Source of the DNA: Hymenobacter terricola
Lineage (GTDB): Bacteria; Bacteroidota; Bacteroidia; Cytophagales; Hymenobacteraceae
NCBI RefSeq assembly: GCF_017921975.2
Contig: NZ_JAGEMO020000013.1
Coordinates: 1 to 64,000, forward strand
Direction of reading: 5' to 3'
Length of the DNA stretch: 64,000 bases
Position numbers and translations under genes: made by a program. This document shows, one piece after another, positions 17,487-26,308 of this stretch (the stretch's first letter is position 1; every line of letters starts with the position of its first letter). Under the pieces are notes generated by a model. The model was not told the origin of the DNA, did no database searches, and saw only the letters and a program-made list of their open reading frames with translations.

Positions 17487-19346
17487 CTACTTCCCTTCCC
17501 ACACATTATCCTTCGGGTAGCTGTCCGGCACGAGGGTGCTGCCCAGCGTCACGCGCGTCAGGGGTTGCCTGGTGGGGACGGGGATGGTAACGGACGTGGC
17601 GGTTTCCCAGACGCTGATGCTGCGGTGGATTTTCTGGGTGGTGTGGTCGGCGAAGGTGAGGGTGAGGTCGACGGGGACGGGCTTGCTGCCGTGGGCCTGC
17701 ACCTGGATGTCGTAGCCGGGAGCGGTTTTGGTGACGGCGGCGAGGGCCAGGTCGGGGTAGCCGGCGTCGAAGAACCAGCGCTGCCAGAACCAGTTGAGGT
17801 TGCGGCCCGCGCCGGCGTTCATGCTGTTGAAGAAGTCGTAGGGCATGGGGTGCTTGCCGTTCCAGTTCCGGATATAGGTGTGCAGGGCTTTGGTGAACAG
17901 CTCATCGCCGAGCATATCCTTCACATAGAGGTAGCCCATGCCGGGCTTGGGGTAGGAGTTGAGGAAGAAGGGCACGCCGCTCTGCTGGGTGCTGAGCGTG
18001 ACGATGGGCGCGTCGTTTTCGGTGGCGGCATAGGTGGCGTAGCGGGCCACGCCGTAGTCGTCGTCCAGCTTGGGGTCGATGATGCCGGACAGGAGCCACT
18101 CGCCGATGGTGGCCCAGCCCTCGTCCATCCAGCCGTACTTGGTTTCGTTGATGCCCATGTAGAAGGGGAACATCGTGTGGAAGATTTCGTGGTCGGTGAG
18201 GGTGATGGCGTCGTCGCGGGTGGCGGTGGGGTTGTCGTTCACCATCATGGGGTACTCCATCTGGTCCAGGCCGTCGAACACGGTTTCGTGGGCGTAGGGG
18301 AAGGGCCACCTGGGGAAGGTGTAGCTCATGGCCTCCACCGTTTTGCGGCTGAAGTCGATGACTTCCTTGTAGTCCTCGTGCCTGGGATTATACACGGCAT
18401 CGACGCGGGTGCGGCGCCGGGTGGCGGGGTCCACCACGAGGCTGGTGCTTTGCCACACGTAATGGTCGGCAGTGGCAAATACGAAGTCTGTGACGTTGCG
18501 GGCCTCGAAGCGCCAGGTGTTTTGGGCGTTGGGCGCGGTGATGTCGTAGCGCTTCGCGTCCTCGGCGCTGATGATGGTGCTGATGGCGTCCTGCTGCTCG
18601 GCGTCGTGGAGGCGCTGGGTGTATTTCTGGGTGAGCACCTGGGTGGCGTTGGTGAGGTCGCCGGTGGCCCAGACCACAAAATTTCTCGGCACGGTGATGG
18701 CGGCGCGGAAGGTGCAGAAGTCGTTGTAGAACTCCTGGTCGCCGGTGTAGGGCACGCGGTTCCAGCCGTCAATGTCGTCGTACACGGCGATGCGCGGAAA
18801 GAAGTAGGCCACAAAATCGGCCCCCGGCTCAATCTCGCCGGTGCGCTGGTGCGAGCCTTTGTTGAGCGTATAAGTGTAGGTGGCGCGCACGGTGGCAGCC
18901 CGGTGCGCCCCGATGGCCCGGCGCAGGGGCACCGTCATATTGGTGACCTCAATGGCCAGCTTGCTCACGTCAAACACCTCGTCGTTGATGCTGAGGGCCG
19001 AAATTTTGACGCCGTCGCCAATGTCCTCGGGCGCAAAGGCCTTGACGCGGGGGGCGCCCTTCTGGTAGATATTGGGGTAGAGCTTGAACCAGATTTGCCG
19101 CAGCGAATCGGGGCTGTTGTTGAGGTAGTGAATGTCGACGGTGCCGGCCACGCGCCGGGTGGCGGGGTCGAAGGTGACGCTAATGTCGTAGTCGGCGGTG
19201 TTTTGCCAGTAGTTGAGGCCAGGCTGGCCGTTTTCGGCGCGGGTGCCCTTGGCGTAGGTGGCTTGCAGGTTGCGGGGCACGGGCAGCGGCTGCTGGGCCA
19301 GGGTGGGTAGGGCAAGGAGGTAGAGCAGGAAGGGGAGAAGGCGCAT
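17487..19346 (-). CDS. M1 family zinc aminopeptidase, exported
   Basis: 619 residues from ATG 19344-19346, which opens a signal peptide (MRLLPFLLYLLALPTLAQ); the upstream extension lies in repeat DNA. The N-terminal beta domain is followed by the catalytic domain with zinc site HEIFH (His386, Glu387, His390) and third ligand Glu409 in GWMDEGW. The exopeptidase GAMEN position reads GLDQMEYPMM. The C-terminal part is beta-sandwich and ends LVPDSYPKDNVWEGK. It likely trims peptides in the periplasm or at the surface. REP-like DNA lies just upstream. Confidence 0.92.
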   Translation of the reverse strand: MRLLPFLLYLLALPTLAQQPLPVPRNLQATYAKGTRAENGQPGLNYWQNTADYDISVTFDPATRRVAGTVDIHYLNNSPDSLRQIWFKLYPNIYQKGAPRVKAFAPEDIGDGVKISALSINDEVFDVSKLAIEVTNMTVPLRRAIGAHRAATVRATYTYTLNKGSHQRTGEIEPGADFVAYFFPRIAVYDDIDGWNRVPYTGDQEFYNDFCTFRAAITVPRNFVVWATGDLTNATQVLTQKYTQRLHDAEQQDAISTIISAEDAKRYDITAPNAQNTWRFEARNVTDFVFATADHYVWQSTSLVVDPATRRRTRVDAVYNPRHEDYKEVIDFSRKTVEAMSYTFPRWPFPYAHETVFDGLDQMEYPMMVNDNPTATRDDAITLTDHEIFHTMFPFYMGINETKYGWMDEGWATIGEWLLSGIIDPKLDDDYGVARYATYAATENDAPIVTLSTQQSGVPFFLNSYPKPGMGYLYVKDMLGDELFTKALHTYIRNWNGKHPMPYDFFNSMNAGAGRNLNWFWQRWFFDAGYPDLALAAVTKTAPGYDIQVQAHGSKPVPVDLTLTFADHTTQKIHRSISVWETATSVTIPVPTRQPLTRVTLGSTLVPDSYPKDNVWEGK

Positions 19347-19383
19347 GAGGCGAGGGAGGGAGAAACGAATACAGCCACAAAAG

Positions 19384-19488
19384 AACGTCATGCCGAGCGC
19401 AGCCGAGGCATCTCGCGTGTGGTAGTACTCCAACCGATTGAATTAGTGGTGGCACGCGAGATGCCTCGGCTGCGCTCGGCATGACGTT
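19384..19488. repeat. REP-like element: perfect 36-bp inverted repeat
   Basis: Bases 19384-19419 (starting AACGTCATGCCGAGCGCAGC) are the perfect inverse complement of 19453-19488, with a 33-base loop. A partial third copy follows (CGCTCGGCATGACGG, to 19508). Related cores are at 1787 and 48479. It sits between the M1 peptidase start and the histidine kinase stop. Confidence 0.85.
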
Positions 19489-19530
19489 TACGACGCTCGG
19501 CATGACGGTTTCTCAACCCCCAACATTCTG

Positions 19531-21510
19531 CTATTCCGGCAGGCACGCCACCACGCCGAAGCCCGTGGCCTCGGCTACGTGGTGCAGCGCGCCGCCCACG
19601 GCTTCGGCGCGGCGCCGCATGTTGGCCAGGCCGTGGCCGCCGGGGCGGGCGGTGGGGGCAGGGCCGGCGGCATTGTCGCGCACGCTCAGGCAGAGCTGGC
19701 CGGCATCGTGGCTCACCCGAATGGTGACCAGCGTGGCGCCCCGGGCATGCTTCACCACGTTGTGCAGGGCCTCTTTAAAGATTAAGTACAGCGTCTGGCA
19801 CGTGGCCAGGCTGGGGCGCTGCGCGGCGGCGGCCTCGCTCACGGCAAAATCGATGGCCAGCTCCTGGGGCGCGAGCACCTCATGGGCGTGGTCGCGCATA
19901 TGGGCCAGCACTTCGGGCAGCTCGGCCGAGCTGGCGTGCAGGCCCCACACCACGTCGGCCATCTGGCGGGCGGCGCGGCGACTGGTGTCGCTCAGGCGGT
20001 TGAGGCGGGCCAGGGTTTGGTCGGGGGAGGCGACGGTTTCGCGCAGCAGGTCGCTTTGCAGGCTGATTTGGGTCAGCAGCGAGCCCACGTCGTCGTGCAG
20101 GTCGGCGGCCAGGCGCTGGCGCAGGGTGGCGTCGCGGGAGGCCAGGCGCCAGGCCACGCGGCGGCGGTACTGCCAGAACAGCCCGCTGCCCAGCAGCAGC
20201 AGGGCCCCCGCCGCGCCCACGGTACCTAGCAGCTGCTGGCGGGCCCGCAGGCGCTCCAGCTCCTGCTGCTGGCTACGCAGCCGCACCTGCTGTTGCAGCA
20301 GGCTGAGCTGCGTTTGGGTGCGCGAGCGGGCCGCGCGGGCCTGCACGGCGGCCAGCCGGCGGCGCGTGTCCTCGCCGCTCAGGGTGTCGGCGTAGGCAGC
20401 GGCCAATAGCTGGTAGCGGTAGGCCGCATGGCCCTGGCCCAGCTGGTCGCTGGCCTGGGCCAGGGCCTGGGCGGCGTCGCGAGCCGTGGGACGCAGGCGT
20501 AGCGGCGCGGCGGTGGCCAGGCTGAGGGCGGCGTAGCGGCGGGCGCTATCGGCGCGGGTGGGCAGCCAGGTACGGGCCAGCAGCAGTGCCGCCTGCGCTA
20601 CCTGCTCGGGGGTGCCGGTGGCACGGGCGCGGTACAGCAGCCCCTGGCTCACGCGGCGGGCCGCCGGGTAGTCGCCCAGGCGCTCGGTCATCTCGGCAAT
20701 GTTGAGCTCCACGGGCAGCAGGCCCCGCTCATTGTACACCACCCGATAGGCGCCAAGGGTGCGGGTGTAGGCGCGGCGGGCCGCCTGCCATTGCCCCTGC
20801 TGGCGGCTGATGTCGCCGAAGCCCAGGTACACGAAGCCGGTGCAGCCGGTGTCGCGCGCCGCCGGGAGCAGGCGGCGGGCCTCCTCAATGTAGGCGCGGG
20901 CCGTGGCATACTCGCCCAGGCCCAGCTCGATACGGCCGGCCTGCACCAGCTGCAACAGTTCGGCCCGGCTGTTGTGGATGGCGTGGGCCAGGGTCAGGCC
21001 GTCGAGGCTGGGACCCAGGGCGGCGGCGTAGTTGCCCTGCTCGGTGTAGATGCGACACAGGTTATAGTATGCCCGCGTCTGGGTGTAGCGGTTGTGGGTG
21101 CGAATGGCCCAGGCCAGCGCCTGCCGGCTGTGGTAGATGGCCGAGTCGTACTGGCTACGGGCGCGGTAGTTGTAGCCCATGTTGAAGTGGGCTTCTACCA
21201 GCCCCGGCGCAAAGTGCAGCCGCCGGGCCAGCGCCAGCCCCTGCCGGGCCAGGGCCTGCGCCTGCGGCGGGTCGTTGGTGCGCAGCACAAAGGCCAGGGT
21301 GTTGAGGTGGACGACCCGCAGCGTATCGGGCCGGCGCTCGGTGGCCAGGAGACGGCCGAGGCTGTCGCGCACCACCACCAGGCGCTTTAGCGGTAGAGGC
21401 AGCCCCTGCGCCCCCGCGCCCCCGCTGCTCAGCAGCAGGAGCGCCAGCCAGCCGGCCAGCCACGGCTGCCATTGCCCCGGTTTCAGGCGTTCTGTTGTTG
21501 CGTTCTTCAT
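19531..21510 (-). CDS. Sensor histidine kinase with TPR sensor region (NarX/LytS-like output)
   Basis: 659 residues: signal or membrane anchor (to about residue 35), tetratricopeptide repeats (about 40-390), one transmembrane helix (near 410-430, LLGTVGAAGALLLLGSGLFWQ), then HisKA_3 with the phosphorylated His472 in ADLHDDVGSLLTQ, and an ATPase domain with N-box KEALHNVVKHA, VRDNAAGP (DNA in place of the usual DNG) and GGHGLANMRRRAE. It probably senses an envelope cue through its TPR domain and phosphorylates a NarL-type regulator. The likely partner is at 23235-23906, on the same strand and about 1.7 kb upstream, separated by an unrelated gene. Confidence 0.9.
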   Translation of the reverse strand: MKNATTERLKPGQWQPWLAGWLALLLLSSGGAGAQGLPLPLKRLVVVRDSLGRLLATERRPDTLRVVHLNTLAFVLRTNDPPQAQALARQGLALARRLHFAPGLVEAHFNMGYNYRARSQYDSAIYHSRQALAWAIRTHNRYTQTRAYYNLCRIYTEQGNYAAALGPSLDGLTLAHAIHNSRAELLQLVQAGRIELGLGEYATARAYIEEARRLLPAARDTGCTGFVYLGFGDISRQQGQWQAARRAYTRTLGAYRVVYNERGLLPVELNIAEMTERLGDYPAARRVSQGLLYRARATGTPEQVAQAALLLARTWLPTRADSARRYAALSLATAAPLRLRPTARDAAQALAQASDQLGQGHAAYRYQLLAAAYADTLSGEDTRRRLAAVQARAARSRTQTQLSLLQQQVRLRSQQQELERLRARQQLLGTVGAAGALLLLGSGLFWQYRRRVAWRLASRDATLRQRLAADLHDDVGSLLTQISLQSDLLRETVASPDQTLARLNRLSDTSRRAARQMADVVWGLHASSAELPEVLAHMRDHAHEVLAPQELAIDFAVSEAAAAQRPSLATCQTLYLIFKEALHNVVKHARGATLVTIRVSHDAGQLCLSVRDNAAGPAPTARPGGHGLANMRRRAEAVGGALHHVAEATGFGVVACLPE

Positions 21511-21634
21511 GAGGGTAGAACTGTTGGTTGCCGCTGCCGGCTACTGCGCCCGGGCGGACGGGCCGGCATCCGGCAGCGGCAATAAGTACGGGCCTGGAAA
21601 AAGAACGGAAAGGACAGCCGGAGCGGTTTTCCGC

Positions 21635-21759
21635 TTGACGTACGGAGGTAGAAACGCAACATTTTGCGTCTCATTGTTGAACGAAATCGTCGGGCGGTGC
21701 TTACGCGAGCCGTTCAGCGACAAGACGCAAAACAGTGCGACTCTACCTCCGTACGTCAA
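21635..21759. repeat. MITE-like palindrome with perfect 18-bp ends
   Basis: Ends 21635-21652 (TTGACGTACGGAGGTAGA) and 21742-21759 are perfect inverse complements. Inside them TTTTGCGTCTC and GACGCAAAA form a second, imperfect inverted pair. The inner core is shared with 14620-14705. It lies upstream of the histidine kinase gene. No open frame is present, so it would be non-autonomous. Confidence 0.75.
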
Positions 21760-21815
21760 CCCCTCAACCGCGCTGATTAGCTCACAAGATACGCTCGGCC
21801 GCAGGCTGCCCACGA

Positions 21816-21844
21816 AAAAGGCGGCATTGCTGATGCCGCCTTTT
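21816..21844 (-). terminator. Terminator after the 21880 gene
   Basis: AAAAGGCGGCAT (21816-21827) and ATGCCGCCTTTT (21833-21844) pair perfectly with a 5-base loop, 36 bases past the stop of the minus-strand gene. Confidence 0.75.
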
Positions 21845-21879
21845 CCAGCGTTGGGGTAGGGGCTGCCGGCCTGCTGAGG

Positions 21880-22512
21880 CTAGGCGTGGTCGCCGGCCGG
21901 CACCAGCAAGGTGTAGGTGGCGCCCTGGGCACTGGCTACCACGTTCTTCCTGAGATAGTAGGCGTAGTAGTCACGCTGCTCGGCCACGGCGGGCTGTCCG
22001 TTGGGGCGGTTGTCAAAATAGGGCAGGTGCGTAACAGTAGCCAGGCGGCTAAAATCCTTTTCGCCGGTGCGGCAGCACCAGATTTCTATGGCATCAAAGC
22101 CGTTTTTCAGGCCGCCAATACTGGGGTGAATGCCGTCCATCTTCGCCTTGAGCACGGGGGCCTCGGCGGCCACGCGGTCAATGGGCTTGCTGGCGGTAGG
22201 GTTTACTTCCAGTAGGTCGAGCACTTCCCTGGGTACGTTCATGGTATTTTTGATTTGCTTCACGCCGGCCCGCACGGCGGCCGAAGTCATCAGCTCCTGC
22301 TCGATAAGGTTGCGCTGGGCCGTGTCAAGAGCCTTTTGGGCGGCATCGCGCAGGCCAAACAGGTCCAGCTCGGCCTGGGCAGCCGTGGTGGCTACCCCAT
22401 AGGTGTTGGCCGGCTGCTTGAGCAGAGTAGTGGCATCGGCCATGTTGTCGACAAAGTTTTGGAGAAACAGCCGGCGCTCGGCTTCGCGGGAAGGATACCA
22501 GTCTTGTGCCAT
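21880..22512 (-). CDS. Conserved hypothetical protein, helical
   Basis: 210 residues from ATG 22510-22512. The first 48 residues of the longer frame are not credible, and the protein opens MAQDWYPSREAERRLFLQNF, a typical start for a Bacteroidota family of unknown role. The N-terminal two thirds is helical (LFLQNFVDNMADATTLL, AAQAELDLFGLRDAAQKALD); the C-terminal third is beta-rich (DAIEIWCCRTGEKDFSRLATVTHLPYFDN, QRDYYAYYLRKN) and resembles a fibronectin-like module. There is no signal peptide. Its position between kinase and regulator genes may be coincidental. Confidence 0.7.
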   Translation of the reverse strand: MAQDWYPSREAERRLFLQNFVDNMADATTLLKQPANTYGVATTAAQAELDLFGLRDAAQKALDTAQRNLIEQELMTSAAVRAGVKQIKNTMNVPREVLDLLEVNPTASKPIDRVAAEAPVLKAKMDGIHPSIGGLKNGFDAIEIWCCRTGEKDFSRLATVTHLPYFDNRPNGQPAVAEQRDYYAYYLRKNVVASAQGATYTLLVPAGDHA

Positions 22513-22659
22513 GATACTGAAAAAATTAGGTAAATAAACATCCCGGCTTTCGAGGCAGGGCTGCTCAAATGTTAGTCCTAATTCCCACTTATTTACGAAG
22601 TCCATATTTAGGAATGACAGTGCCTGAACCAAAAGCTGTTTGCCGACCCCAGGCAAACC

Positions 22660-23076
22660 CTACAGACCTGCTTTGCTTTCTGAAAATTCCCAAATTGGGC
22701 CGCCGTCAGCCCGGTTATTACCCCGCTTCATCCGCATCTTGCCCCGGTTTAGCGAGGCGCCTTTCCTGCCGGCATTTTTTTCCAGATTGCCGGCAATGTT
22801 CCGCAGCGGGAAGGCCCGGCGACCCGTTGGAGCTTTCCAGTCTGTCATCAGGCCCTTCCAGCCAGTCATCGTGCTTTCCCAGCCAAGCGCCTTGCCGGCA
22901 GTCCCGCGCAGAACGCCCTTCCAGCTGCCAACCGGGCGGGCCCAACGACCAACGGGAAAGGTCCGGCCATCGGCCGGAAGCACCTGCCCGGCCCGTTGGC
23001 TATTCTGCTGATGGCAACAGGCGGCCCATCGCCGAGGCCGGCCCAACTGCTCACCCACAAAAAAGCCCCCAACCAA
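22660..23076 (-). other. Low-complexity region with 21-base periodicity, possibly coding
   Basis: No convincing gene fills the 722 bases between 22512 and 23235. A 138-codon minus-strand frame here reads as degenerate heptads, for example TGWKGLM then TDWKAPT. At the DNA level TCCAG or CCCAG recurs at 22836, 22857, 22878 and 22920, that is, at 21-base steps. Both strands stay open. It may be a decayed repeat array translated by chance, or a small repetitive basic protein. Confidence 0.3.
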
Positions 23077-23090
23077 ATGGCTGAGGGCTT
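23063..23090 (-). terminator. Terminator downstream of the NarL-type regulator
   Basis: On the minus strand AAGCCCTCAGCC pairs with GGTTGGGGGCTT (with G-T pairs) and is followed by a T-run. It lies 145 bases past the stop at 23235; that interval has no recognisable gene. Confidence 0.65.
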
Positions 23091-23234
23091 CTTAAGAGAC
23101 TATAGGCGCGGGCGGCTACTACCGGGCCTTTCGAAGGGGTATCGCCCAGCAGGCGGGCCATCCGGGCTTGCAGGGTGAGCAGGCTGGCACGGTCGGCGGC
23201 GGCGCTGGTTTGCAGGGCGGCCGCGCCGGGCAGG

Positions 23235-23906
23235 CTAGTCGCGCCGCCGCTTCAGGGCGTGGGCCATCAGCTCGCCGCGGGAGTTCACCTGCAGCTTGCG
23301 GTACACGCTGCGGATGTGGTTGCGCACGGTGTCGAGGCTAATGAAGTGGCGGTTGGCAATGAGCTGGTAGCTGAGGCCGTCCTCGATGCCGCGCACGATT
23401 TCCAGCTCCCGCGCCGTGAGGGGCTCCTCGGGCAGCAGCGCGGCCAGGGAAATGGCGGGCCGCGCCGCCGGCTGCTGCCGAAACGCCTGCACCACGAAAC
23501 GCGCCACGCCCGGGCTCATGGGCGAGCCGCCCGCCGCCACCTGCAACAAATGCTCCTTGAGCTGGGCCAGGGGCGTGTTCTTGAGCAAGTAGCCCACCGC
23601 CCCGGCCCGCAAGGCCTCAAACACGCGCTCGGCGTCGGCGTACACGCTCAGCATGAGCACCTGGGCCTTGGGGAGGTGCGCCAGGAGCAAGGGCAGGCCC
23701 TCGATGCCCGTCAGGCCGGGCAGGCCGATATCAGAGAGGATGAGCTGGGGCGGCGCGGCCGCCGTGGGCAGCTCCTGCAAAAATTCCTCGATGGACTCCG
23801 CCACCAGCACGCAGCGAAACTCGGGCTGGGCACCCAAGTACTCCAGCAGGGTTTCGCGGATGGAAACCTGGTCCTCAATGATAGCCAGGGCGAGGGGGAA
23901 TTGCAT
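23235..23906 (-). CDS. NarL/LuxR-type response regulator
   Basis: 223 residues from ATG 23904-23906; a GTG five codons upstream overlaps the promoter and is rejected. The receiver domain (1-125) carries the acidic pair in AIIEDQ, phosphoacceptor Asp59 in LILSDIGLPG and Lys in GYLLKNTPL. The C-terminal LuxR helix-turn-helix (about 160-220) reads LTARELEIVRGIEDGLSYQLIANRHFISLDTVRNHIRSVYRKL. It should bind DNA after phosphorylation, most likely by the TPR kinase encoded at 19531-21510. Confidence 0.92.
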   Translation of the reverse strand: MQFPLALAIIEDQVSIRETLLEYLGAQPEFRCVLVAESIEEFLQELPTAAAPPQLILSDIGLPGLTGIEGLPLLLAHLPKAQVLMLSVYADAERVFEALRAGAVGYLLKNTPLAQLKEHLLQVAAGGSPMSPGVARFVVQAFRQQPAARPAISLAALLPEEPLTARELEIVRGIEDGLSYQLIANRHFISLDTVRNHIRSVYRKLQVNSRGELMAHALKRRRD

Positions 23907-23910
23907 GGCA

Positions 23911-23918
23911 CAAAGGTC
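23911..23918 (-). promoter_or_regulatory. -7-like box GACCTTTG of the response regulator
   Basis: The minus strand reads GACCTTTG, one mismatch from TAnnTTTG. It ends 5 bases before the ATG at 23906, so the message would start at or within the start codon. Confidence 0.4.
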
Positions 23919-23975
23919 CACTCCAAACCCACGCGGCGGTATGACATGAACATGTTGATTTTCGGTCTGGCCGCC

Positions 23976-24896
23976 TCAGAGCCGTACCAAGCCGGCGGGC
24001 GTCAGCACCGACTCGCCTTGCCATCGATAGGCCACCAGCTCGCCGCCCTTGGCCACGCTGTAATCGAGGCACACGGAGTGCGGCGTGAGCAGCCGGGGCT
24101 TGCCCCGCAGCCAGTAGTGGCCGAAAAACACCGGTGTTTCGTCCTGGTAATAGCTGGCATCGGGCAGGGCCGCTACGTCTACCGGCTGGCCGGCCAGCGC
24201 CTCAATAGGTTCCAGGAAATACTCGTGGTAGGTGGCGGCGGCGGGGTTGCGCCACCAGGCGGTGCGCATCATGGTGCGGCGGTGGCCGTCTTTGTCGAAA
24301 AAGTGGTGGTCGCCGGGCAGCGCGGTTTCGTGGCCCTTCAGCGTGATTTCGACAGCGTTTAACTCGTCTGAGCCCTTGCGGCTAGCCACCAGCAGGAACT
24401 CGGGGGTGAGGCGGGCATCGGGCAGCTGTTCGCGCAGGTAGGCAATGTAGCGGGCATCCCAGCAGGCGTGCACCACGCGCAGCCCCGGCAGCTCCAGAAA
24501 CAGCGGCAGCCGCATGAACCACGCGAGGTAGTCCTGCCACTCGACAAATAGCTCCTTGGTGCTGAAGGCGCGAATGGTTTCGATGTGCTGCAAAATGTGG
24601 TGGGGCCGATGGGGCCGCAGGTGCCCGCCGGCCGGGTCGAGGGTCCAGAAGGCAAGGGCATTGTACTCGTGGTTGCCCATCACGGCCAGGGCGGTGCCGC
24701 CGTCCACCATGCCGCGCACCACCTGCAGCGTCTCGCGAATGGCCGGCCCCCGGTCAATAAAATCACCCACGAAAATGACCTGCCGGCCCGCCGCGTGGCG
24801 GTAGATGCCCTGCGCATCGGGCGCGTAGTCGAGTTTCTGCAGCATTAGGCGGAGCTCGGCCGCGTGGCCGTGAATGTCGCCGATGAGGTCGTACAT
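23976..24896 (-). CDS. Metallophosphoesterase of the Ser/Thr phosphatase (PPP) family
   Basis: 306 residues from ATG 24894-24896, where the family motif begins (MYDLIGDIHGHAAEL). The PPP core is complete: GDIHGH, VGDFIDRGP (GDxxDRG) and VMGNHEYNAL (GNHE), with later metal-binding histidines in VVHACWD and FFGHYW. Such bacterial enzymes dephosphorylate proteins or dinucleoside polyphosphates (PrpE/ApaH-like); the substrate is unresolved. It is followed by no tight neighbour on the same strand and is cytoplasmic. Confidence 0.9.
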   Translation of the reverse strand: MYDLIGDIHGHAAELRLMLQKLDYAPDAQGIYRHAAGRQVIFVGDFIDRGPAIRETLQVVRGMVDGGTALAVMGNHEYNALAFWTLDPAGGHLRPHRPHHILQHIETIRAFSTKELFVEWQDYLAWFMRLPLFLELPGLRVVHACWDARYIAYLREQLPDARLTPEFLLVASRKGSDELNAVEITLKGHETALPGDHHFFDKDGHRRTMMRTAWWRNPAAATYHEYFLEPIEALAGQPVDVAALPDASYYQDETPVFFGHYWLRGKPRLLTPHSVCLDYSVAKGGELVAYRWQGESVLTPAGLVRL

Positions 24897-24953
24897 AAAG
24901 AGGGGATAGAAGAGAGCATGACGTTCGACAATCATTCAGGCAGCGCTGAATCG

Positions 24954-26174
24954 CTACTTCAGCCGCACCAGCGTGGCGCCGAAGCCGAACTTCTCTTTGC
25001 GGGCATCCTCAAAGAACTTAATGTCCTTGTTGCGGCTCAGCTGGCGGTGGATTTCCTTGCGCAGCACCCCGTTGCCCATGCCGTGTATGAACACGATTTC
25101 ATGCATGTTGGTGGCCAGGGCGCGACTCAGCGCGTCCTCAAAGGCATCAAGCTGCAGGCGCAGGATGGCCGTGTTCGACAATTCCTCCGTGTTATCCGGT
25201 CGCAGGGCTTCGATGTGCAGGTCGAACTCGTGAGGAGGAGGCACGACATGGGTGGTCGGGGCGGGGGCCGCCGCCGCTACTACGGCCGCCGGTTTGGCCG
25301 GAGCGTCGCCGCTGAGCTGGGCTTTAAGGGCGGCGGCATCCACGCCGGCGGGTTTGGCCGGGGCCGGCACGGGGGCAACGGGCGCTTCCTGAGCCAGCTG
25401 CTCGGGTGCGATGGCGGCGGCCGCCTTCTCATCCAGCTGAAAGAGGTAGGCCTCCTTGCCAATCACCGGCGCGGGCCGCTGGCTCGAATAGAACGTGCTG
25501 GCCTTGAAGGCCTGGCGCTTGGTGAGCAGCTCGTAGGCCGCGTCGCCGTTGAGGCGCGTAGGCAACAGCTGGAAAATGGCGGCGGGCCAGTTCTCGAAAT
25601 CCTTCAAATGCAGGAAGGAGAGAGGCTTGGTGCTGGCTTTGGGGCCCAGCTTGTCGGCGGCCAGGGCGCGGTAGGGGCGGGCGCTGGTTTCCTCGCCGTA
25701 GGTGTAGAGCACGTCGGCCTCGGTATTGTTGATGAGCGTGACGCCCAGCAGCTCGGGCGACTGGTGCACCAGGGCCAGAAACATGCCTTTGGCCGCAGCC
25801 GGCTGCTTGCTGCCGGCCGGCGGGGTGCCGGCCGGTCTGGCCACGCCCGCGCCACTGGAAGCCACCGCCGCCAGAGCTTCCTGCAAGGAAGGTTGCGCGG
25901 GCCGGGGCGGGCCGGCCGACGGGGCCGGGCGCTTGCTTTTGTCCTTCTTGCTGGCGTTGGCGTTTTTGCCGGGCACCTGGCCCACGCGGTAGTCGGGGGC
26001 GGTACGGTCGAAGGTGTTGCCTTCTTCCTGCGCCACTACCACTACTTCGCGCCGCAGCACGGGGATGGTAAAATCGTTGTCGATGGCCACTTCCACCAGC
26101 TCGCTGTCGAGCAGGCGGGTGACGATTCCTTCTTCGGTGCCGGTAAGCAGGCGCACTCTATCTCCTACGTTCAT
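24954..26174 (-). CDS. DUF2027 and Smr domain protein
   Basis: 406 residues. The N-terminus (1-75) is an SH3-like or KOW-like DUF2027 start (MNVGDRVRLLTGTEEGIVTRLLDSE). A Lys/Pro/Ala-rich linker (about 75-115) leads to a central DUF2027 beta domain (about 125-250), another Ala/Pro linker, and a C-terminal Smr domain (about 315-406) with DLHIEALR and the signature FIHGMGNGVLRKEIH. Smr domains, as in MutS2, can be nucleases acting on nucleic acids or stalled ribosomes. The protein is widespread in Bacteroidota and its function is not settled. Confidence 0.9.
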   Translation of the reverse strand: MNVGDRVRLLTGTEEGIVTRLLDSELVEVAIDNDFTIPVLRREVVVVAQEEGNTFDRTAPDYRVGQVPGKNANASKKDKSKRPAPSAGPPRPAQPSLQEALAAVASSGAGVARPAGTPPAGSKQPAAAKGMFLALVHQSPELLGVTLINNTEADVLYTYGEETSARPYRALAADKLGPKASTKPLSFLHLKDFENWPAAIFQLLPTRLNGDAAYELLTKRQAFKASTFYSSQRPAPVIGKEAYLFQLDEKAAAAIAPEQLAQEAPVAPVPAPAKPAGVDAAALKAQLSGDAPAKPAAVVAAAAPAPTTHVVPPPHEFDLHIEALRPDNTEELSNTAILRLQLDAFEDALSRALATNMHEIVFIHGMGNGVLRKEIHRQLSRNKDIKFFEDARKEKFGFGATLVRLK

Positions 26175-26308
26175 AATATCACGGATTTACGCTGGCTGGA
26201 GCAGTTATTAATTGATAAATAACCGCCGCCGGGACCAGACGGGTTCTTCAAAAGTACGGGTAGAATGGGTTGGCTGGGTTTACAAACGGTTTTCAGCCGA
26301 CCGCAATC

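Noticed and set aside
17424..19310. 628-codon plus-strand frame opposite the M1 peptidase
   Set aside because: Gly/Val/His-rich translation with no motifs; the minus strand has a complete zinc peptidase.
23091..23234. Open minus-strand frame beyond the stop of the response regulator, resembling a helical protein tail
   Set aside because: It has no start of its own and overlaps the regulator gene in another frame; GC-driven openness is the simpler explanation.
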